Below, piece by piece: positions 35,383 to 41,237 of a stretch of 41,237 bases of DNA; the first letter of the stretch is position 1, and every line of letters begins with the position of its first letter. A model generated the notes under the pieces. It was given only the letters and a program-made list of their open reading frames with translations, did not search any database and had not been told where the DNA came from. This DNA comes from Lenisia limosa (Eukaryota > Breviatea). Location: the NCBI GenBank assembly GCA_001655205.1, contig LPNZ01003216.1, positions 1 through 41,237 of the forward strand. The letters are read 5' to 3'. A program made the position numbers and the translations under genes.

Positions 35383-38300
35383 ATGAAGAAGCTCATTCTG
35401 CCCCTTGTGACCTTCATTCTTTCTTTATCTTTGCTGACCTCTGCCCAATTAGATGTTATTAGTAAGTTTGGTATTGCAAAACCATTTACATTATGAAAAA
35501 AGATTAATAAAGTATATTGTTTTGATGTTTTGTTGCATTTCTCCAACTGTTTTTCTTCGCCTTCTTGTGTGAGTTATATAATTCCACGAAGACAGTAACC
35601 TTTTTAGCATGTGACTGTATGAAACAACCTTTCTAATATTCTGTCCAACCTCCTTTTACATTTAGTTCAGGCATTGTTTTTCAAGAATAGTGTTTTGCTG
35701 ATTGTTATTCCCAAATCATTTTCATAGGTCCTGAACTCAATGGAGTGAGGGCAGTTGAGCTGGAATGCCAAATTAAGACAAGTGATGATGGAATAGCAAC
35801 ATGCAGCGGGAAGTGTGGTCAATATGGTAAAGGTAAGGGGGTAACGTGATAATAGTATGGAAATCACTTGATACGTTTTGAACTCAAGAAATGACATTCC
35901 AGGAACCTGTACCGCAACCTTCTCGCCATTGGGCAATATTCTCACTTGCAGTTGTTGCACCTGCCCCAAAGGTAAGTCAATATCATCACTGATGCAATAG
36001 AGTCGCCTTGTCATGTGGAGAAAAATGAGGAGACAGGGATTGAGTTCTGCGCAGGTTCATGCCCATTAGGGGAGGCCTGTACTGGGTACTATAACTCAAC
36101 AAGGGTGGGTTTCTTCACATTGTTAACTTAATAGAACCTCAACTGTTGCTGTTCTGAATGTATTGCTGATAGAAGTAAGTTACGAAATAACGCCATCGTT
36201 TCTTGACCCATCAGCATGTCACCTCGAGTATGATGGTGACTCAGTGAGTTGTGCTGGAAAGTGTGCCCCTGACCATTTGTGTACCCTCATCTACACGACT
36301 GGTGGTGAACCGTTCTGTGACTGTCGTGAAGGTAACAAATACATCAAATCAGGCTTACTTCATCAGTTAATAAGGAGTGTGAATTAGTGACTTTGAACGG
36401 CAAAACCGCATGTACTGGAGTTTGTGAAGAAGATGACGTAGGTAGAATATAACATGGATGCTTGCTTTCTCATTGTTTTAGATTTGCTTGGAAGTTAGAG
36501 GAAGCACGGGCGTTCTTGAAGACTGTCTTTGCCAAGACCCAGGTAGCATAACCATTTGAAATGAACCTGCAGATGTATGCCACGTGTATCGTAATGAGAC
36601 ACATGCATATTGCCAAGGCTCTTGTGATTCCGGTTATGACTGCGTTCCAAACTACATTGGATTCTGGTATGATGATGTTTTGAACCTTCTTCTTAACCAA
36701 CTCAGGCTTGAGAGTTGTGGCTGCCAACCCCCTGAAGAACGTTGCAAAATCATGGCAACTGAAAAGGGCGACATATGCGAAGGACATTGTCCAGATGGAA
36801 AATTCTGTGTTGCTTCGTACTTAGGTATCACTCGTAATTGAGTTTTGTTTATATCTTAGATGGTGAAATTGACACATGTTCATGCTGCGACTGTCCTCCG
36901 ATCATCACAGGTATTTTCACATTTCAATTACAATTGTAGAGTGCACGGCAACCCAAGATGTCTACGGTAGACCTTATTGTGCTGGCTCATGCAATGGCAC
37001 TGACGAATGCACTGGTTGGGCTCTTTTGAATGGTCATTAAAGAATAACATATTTCAAATTGTCCCATCGTTTCTATGAATTTTCATTTCCACCAAGTACT
37101 TTTAACACCATGTAGGATCATTCCTCCAGGATGGAACATTAGAATGCTGCTGTACCCCAGAATACAATGGTATGCTGTCTTGTCATGTATTGTGTAATAT
37201 TCTAGAAAAAGAGTGTCAACTTCGTGAGGGAGAAGACCAAGTAAAGATTTGTGCGGTTGGTTTCTGTATTGTTCTTGTCCCAGTTCATATCTTAGGGTGA
37301 ATGCCCAGTAATTAACGGTTATGAATCCAAATGTGACGCATTCTTTGATGCTTTCGGTACGTCCTACTAGTTACAAACCAGTGTGTCCTATATTTCACTA
37401 ATAAGGTAACGTTGCCTCCTGTCAATGCTCCGAATCAAACGGTATGACTAACTGGGCAAAAATTACCATTCAAACCGTCAAAAGGCATTTGACACTTTAG
37501 AATGCCGTCTTGATACTGAAGGCAAAGGATGTATTGGAATATGTCAAAATGGTTTGGGCTCCTTGAATATAACAATTAGGAAACCAGTGTACTGGTCTCT
37601 TCAACAGTGATGGGTCTCTTGAATCTTGCTGTTGTGCAAATTGCAGTATGTCACTGTGCAAAATGATAGCTAATTCACTGTAGAACAAACTTGCTATTTG
37701 AAGGTACTTGATGATGGTAAGCAACCCAGATAATGAATAATAATGGCATAAGTTAGGAATTTAGTTAATTTTCCCCTTTCCAAAATAGGTACAGCTGAGT
37801 GTACTGGAGGATGTGATGATGGATTAGAATGTTCCAGGGTCCTTGACCATGATGGTATGTGGAAAAAATTTGAAGTCACATTCCATTTCATCTTCACTTC
37901 CCTAGGACTATTGGTCGATTGCAAATGCAAAGAACAAGGTATGGAAAGCTGGCAACACTTAGTTTTGACCCATTTTTTAGGATGCCGTATTGAAGACGAT
38001 AAATGCACAGGTTCTTGTCCTGCAACTGGGGAAACATGCACCCAACGTTACGATGATAATGGTATTGTGGATGATTTTGACTGTTCATCTATCCAGGAGC
38101 ACTGAGTTGTGAATGTCATGAAATGGGTGAGCAGGGGATTTGAAATTGTCCTCTCCAGTTACTTTTATAATGATAATGAAGAGTGGAGGAGTGTATGGAA
38201 CCGGTCATATTCACTTTTAGCGTTTCTTTGGCATGATATGATGTGGTATCCACCATATGCATATGATATCCTTTTCGAAGAAACCCAGAAATATTGTAAT

Positions 38301-39984
38301 CTTCCAAGGATGCAAACAATGCAAGTGTGAGATGAGACTCATAAATGGCCGTCGCTTCTGCACCGGAACGTGTAACCAAGGGCTTAGGTACTGTCTTTGA
38401 TAATGTTTGGCGATAATTGTATCTGGTCTAATATGTACAGATGCGACGATGTCAGAGGTTCTGACGGTCAAATCAACGACTGTGTCTGCGAAAGTAGTAT
38501 GCTGAAATTTCACTTTGGAATTTGACATTTGGGATTGTAGACGATTGTTTTTTTGGCAAGTAAGTATGCCAAAATAATGACCCCAGGTGATTGCCACCTT
38601 GATTGGCAACCATGGAGATGGCCAAAGTGCGAAGGATTCTGTCCAGGTGCCACCCGGGTATGTGCACTAATTGAAGACGATGAAGGCAAGCCTGTTGACT
38701 GTGGCTGTTCCAACAGTACGTGGAGGAGTGGCTTATAGTTTTTGCTTTTGGAGAACCATTATATTTACTGTAGAATGCCAATTGGTCAATGACGGTGTGA
38801 CCAAGAAGTGTGTTGGGACCTGTACAACTGGTATGGAACCCCATTTCGTGATATTCAGGATTCAATTGTGACCTGGTTCGGAATAGCTTAGGTGAGCCGA
38901 TTGACTGCAGATGCGAGAACTACGATTGCCATATGGACTACCAGCCTTGGGGTGCACCAAAGTGCGAGGGTGAATGTCGTGGAAGTGAAAGCTTCTGCAC
39001 TCTCATGAAGGATGCCAACAACAAGCCGATTAATTGCGCTTGTGATGGACGTAAGTAGGGGTTGCCATTTTGGACGATACTTTGCTGCTATTTCACCGCA
39101 TAGGTTGCCGGAAAGTCAAAATAATTGGAGGACCTGACCAGTGCCGAGGATTCTGCACAGCTGGTGAGTTCTTTCTTGAGACAAATCATAAAGTCCGTTC
39201 AATTTATACTTCAGGTACACAATGTGAAAGCAGCTACGACTCAAAGGGACGACTGTCTTGTGGCTGCCAAAGACTATGTGGGCTTTGGTTCAGTAGTACT
39301 TTATGCTTTTGCCAATTATTGAATTTACCCCCCCCCCCCAGCTGAATGCAGGCTTGACTACACCCCCACCGGAACTCCAAAATGCGAAGGCTTCTGTCCT
39401 GGTGCGTCTTCTACTGTTTTTGAGAGTTCCAATTTGAATATTATATTGGCTCTTATTGCTTATTCTCAACTTGTAGGAGATACCACCACGTGTAATTTGG
39501 TCACCGACAACATTGGGCAGCCAATCAGCTGCAAATGCTCTCACGGTGAGGAACCACGATGTATGTGTATTATATGATCTATCTCAGCTATTGCTTTTTA
39601 GATCTATTATTATGTTAGCCGAAGACAAGCTAACAGTGAGTAGAAGACTGCCACAAAGAAACAGACATAAATGGTGGAGTATCATGTGAAGGCAAATGCC
39701 CAACCGGAGAGTTCTGTACTGCTGCTTATGGAAGTGATGGTGTTGACACGTGTGTCTGCTGCAATTGTCCTGGTTAGCTTCACCCATCTGGGCTAACCAA
39801 GGAGCTTTACGGTGTGACCTTGTTTAGGTAATCCCTGTCAGCCACCCCCATGCTATCCTGGTGTCACGTGCACCCCTCTGACTGGTTTGCTAAATGAAGG
39901 TCCAATATTGACGGCTTAGCAACGACCTACGTTTGTGGACCTTGTCCGCCCCCTTTAACTGGAAATGGCAAGATCTGTCTCTAA
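35383..39984 (+). CDS. Secreted protein of about 18 six-cysteine repeats with terminal EGF-like module
   Basis: ATG 35383 starts a clear signal peptide (MKKLILPLVTFILSLSLLTS), and no later TM is seen. Over 30 exons encode about 18 repeats of roughly 40 residues following C-x(7-11)-C-x-G-x-C-x(3-6)-C-x(6-10)-C-x-C. Examples are CSGKCGQYGKGTC, CAGKCAPDHLC, CEGHCPDGKFC, CEGFCPGATRVC and CEGKCPTGEFC. Representative exons: 35729-35833, 36001-36104, 36211-36330, 36573-36666, 36706-36823, 37980-38062, 38586-38716, 38859-39051, 39341-39401 and 39643-39771. The last exons (39828-39885 and 39920-39984) give CYPGVTC..VCGPCPPPLTGNGKIC, like a thrombospondin-type EGF module. Exon joins mostly split a Gly codon (phase 1), which suits repeat expansion by exon duplication. 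AATAAA lies near 40154. I do not recognise the main repeat. It could be an extracellular matrix or adhesive protein, by inference. Confidence 0.75.
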
Positions 39985-40146
39985 TTCAAGGTCATGCCCA
40001 GACAAGAAAAGACTTGATGGTTGCTGAGCAACGCCTGTTGCTATTTCTTAGTGAAAATACATATAATCTGATATCCTTATCCGATTGTGCTCTCGTCCAC
40101 TCAGCGTACAAAGGTCTGTAGCATTAAAACAGCAAGGAAGGGTCAG

Positions 40147-41237
40147 TCAGTAGAATAAAATGGAAACGCAGTCTGCTGTTTTTTTGTTCATATTGTTTAT
40201 ATTTCTTTTACTCTCTCTGTATAAGGCCAAGCCAGGTGGAAGACTAAGGGAAAGAATAGCTTCAGTCCCCCTGCCAACCATAAAGTGGTAGTTCAAGACA
40301 TCACTGGTAGTGTCACCGTGGTAGTCGTTACAAGCATAGTAGTACTCACCAGGGGATATATGCTGGTTGACAGTGTAATGGGGATTGGGGTTTGAATTTC
40401 TGGGGAGGGGGGGGGTAAGCGTCCTTCATTGCAATACAATTCACTCATCCCGCAAAAAAAAAACACAATATATAATATGATATGATATACTAGTATGAAT
40501 TATGAAATATATCATGATATATTACTACAATCATAGCAGTACGTAGCATATTCACATAATTATGTATTATATACATATCATATTTGGATTGAAATAGTAA
40601 TCAAAAATATTATATATAAAAATACTATACTATATGATATAGCAATATCATAGAGCTACTATGCATGCAACTTGTATGTTGCTCCCCAGAAAGTAAGTTA
40701 ATATCCAGAATAGCCTCTGACTGATAGAAAGGGAAGTTAGTCAAGGCAAGTTCCCCCATGTTGGAGTAGCCAGAAGATGCACTGGTAGGAAGCATGCCAC
40801 CTTGACTATGGTGTCCAGAGTGGGTCCTAATATCCTGAAATGGGTCACAAGTAGGCTCAATGAGGGCCTACTGAAAAAGGGTAAAATGAGCCGGTGCCTG
40901 TTTTGGCGTAATCGACCCCAGAAGTTGTGGAGAAGTCAAGTTGGGCATTCAAATCAGTACCCTGCATTGTGAGGTACAAATAACAACAAATACTTGATTA
41001 TAATCTTGGATCAAATCTGATAACACAATCAAATATCCTGTGACAGACCTTGCAGAAAAACCTGACCCTGCTGAATTCCATTTGGGACAATAGAGCAATG
41101 CTTGCCTAGAATATAAGTTTCAAAAGAGCTATATTTCACCATCAAGGGGCGTCGTCATATATTATACTATACATATCGATATAATACATACTATACACTG
41201 TATATTTATATATATATATATATATAGTAGTATATGC
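40147..41237 (-). CDS. Unrecognised protein, C-terminal part (5' end beyond window)
   Basis: Four good minus-strand exon blocks are seen: about 41054-41098 (IVPNGIQQGQVFLQ), 40861-40962 (GTDLNAQLDFSTTSGVDYA), 40722-40837 (SGHHSQGGMLPTSASSGYSN) and 40222-40398 (HYTVNQHISPGEYYYACND). Acceptor tracts (..TTTCAG, ..CCCCTCCCCAG) precede them. The last block stays open to TGA at 40147-40149, so the gene is convergent with the secreted Cys-rich gene. The composition (Ser, Gly, Asn, Tyr; few hydrophobic runs) suggests a secreted or surface protein, but no family is recognised. An AT-rich intron lies at about 40440-40700. Exon boundaries and the stop are tentative. Confidence 0.45.
40440..40660. repeat. 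AT-rich low-complexity tract (ATATGATAT type)
   Basis: Repeated ATATGATAT/ATATCATAT words. Similar tracts occupy introns at 13.0-13.4, 26.4-26.6, 27.6-27.7 and 28.2-28.3 kb. The window also ends in a (TA)n run at 41205-41226. Confidence 0.8.

Noticed and set aside
1-41237. tRNA, rRNA, CRISPR arrays or bacterial operon features
   Set aside because: I saw no clover-leaf-like gene, regular spacer array or contiguous long bacterial reading frames; the short repeats are dispersed or tandem, not CRISPR-like.

Overview
This window is nuclear DNA of an intron-rich microbial eukaryote, probably a protist or alga. Coding sequence is split into about 30-250 nt exons joined by GT-AG introns, mostly about 40-250 nt and rich in ATATGATAT-type sequence. 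There are no bacterial operons or ribosome-binding sites. The multi-pass GCC2/GCC3-type membrane proteins are of a kind common in stramenopiles, alveolates, cryptophytes and haptophytes, but I cannot name the lineage. All gene models were read by eye from splice motifs and frame continuity, so exon ends are approximate. Nine N-gaps interrupt the window, seven of them next to a C- or G-homopolymer.

Layout: (1) 1-about 1.7 kb, + strand: 3' part of a diverged RCC1-repeat protein. (2) 1.9-about 11.9 kb, - strand: a large receptor-like protein with an extracellular region containing an IPT/TIG-like segment, a Cys-rich GCC2/GCC3 and EGF-like stretch, and a multi-pass membrane C-terminus. (3) 12.4-23.8 kb, + strand: its divergently transcribed paralogue, with the same domain order. 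(4) 24.5-29.7 kb, + strand: an ankyrin-repeat protein. (5) 30.1-32.3 kb, + strand: a METTL21-type lysine methyltransferase. (6) 32.3-35.0 kb, - strand: a two-domain 3-mercaptopyruvate sulfurtransferase, tail-to-tail with (5). (7) 35.4-40.0 kb, + strand: a secreted protein built from about 18 six-cysteine repeats of a type I do not recognise, ending in a thrombospondin-like EGF module. (8) 40.1 kb to the window end, - strand: part of an unrecognised gene.

The most interesting signals are in the non-coding structure. At least four families of short inverted-repeat elements sit in introns. One has hAT-like termini and, in one copy, a perfect 8-bp target-site duplication. In another copy the flanking direct repeat overlaps a 5' splice site. 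G-homopolymers lie just after 5' splice sites and C-homopolymers just before 3' splice sites, always in that sense-strand orientation among the runs I could place in genes. The two head-to-head receptor paralogues share one 133-nt tract that is about 95% identical and includes intron sequence, while flanking exons are strongly diverged; this looks like gene conversion. The paralogues also differ by at least two introns at otherwise alignable positions.

Nothing ties the eight genes into one pathway. The two receptor-like proteins and the secreted Cys-rich protein are all extracytoplasmic, but that is the only functional link visible.
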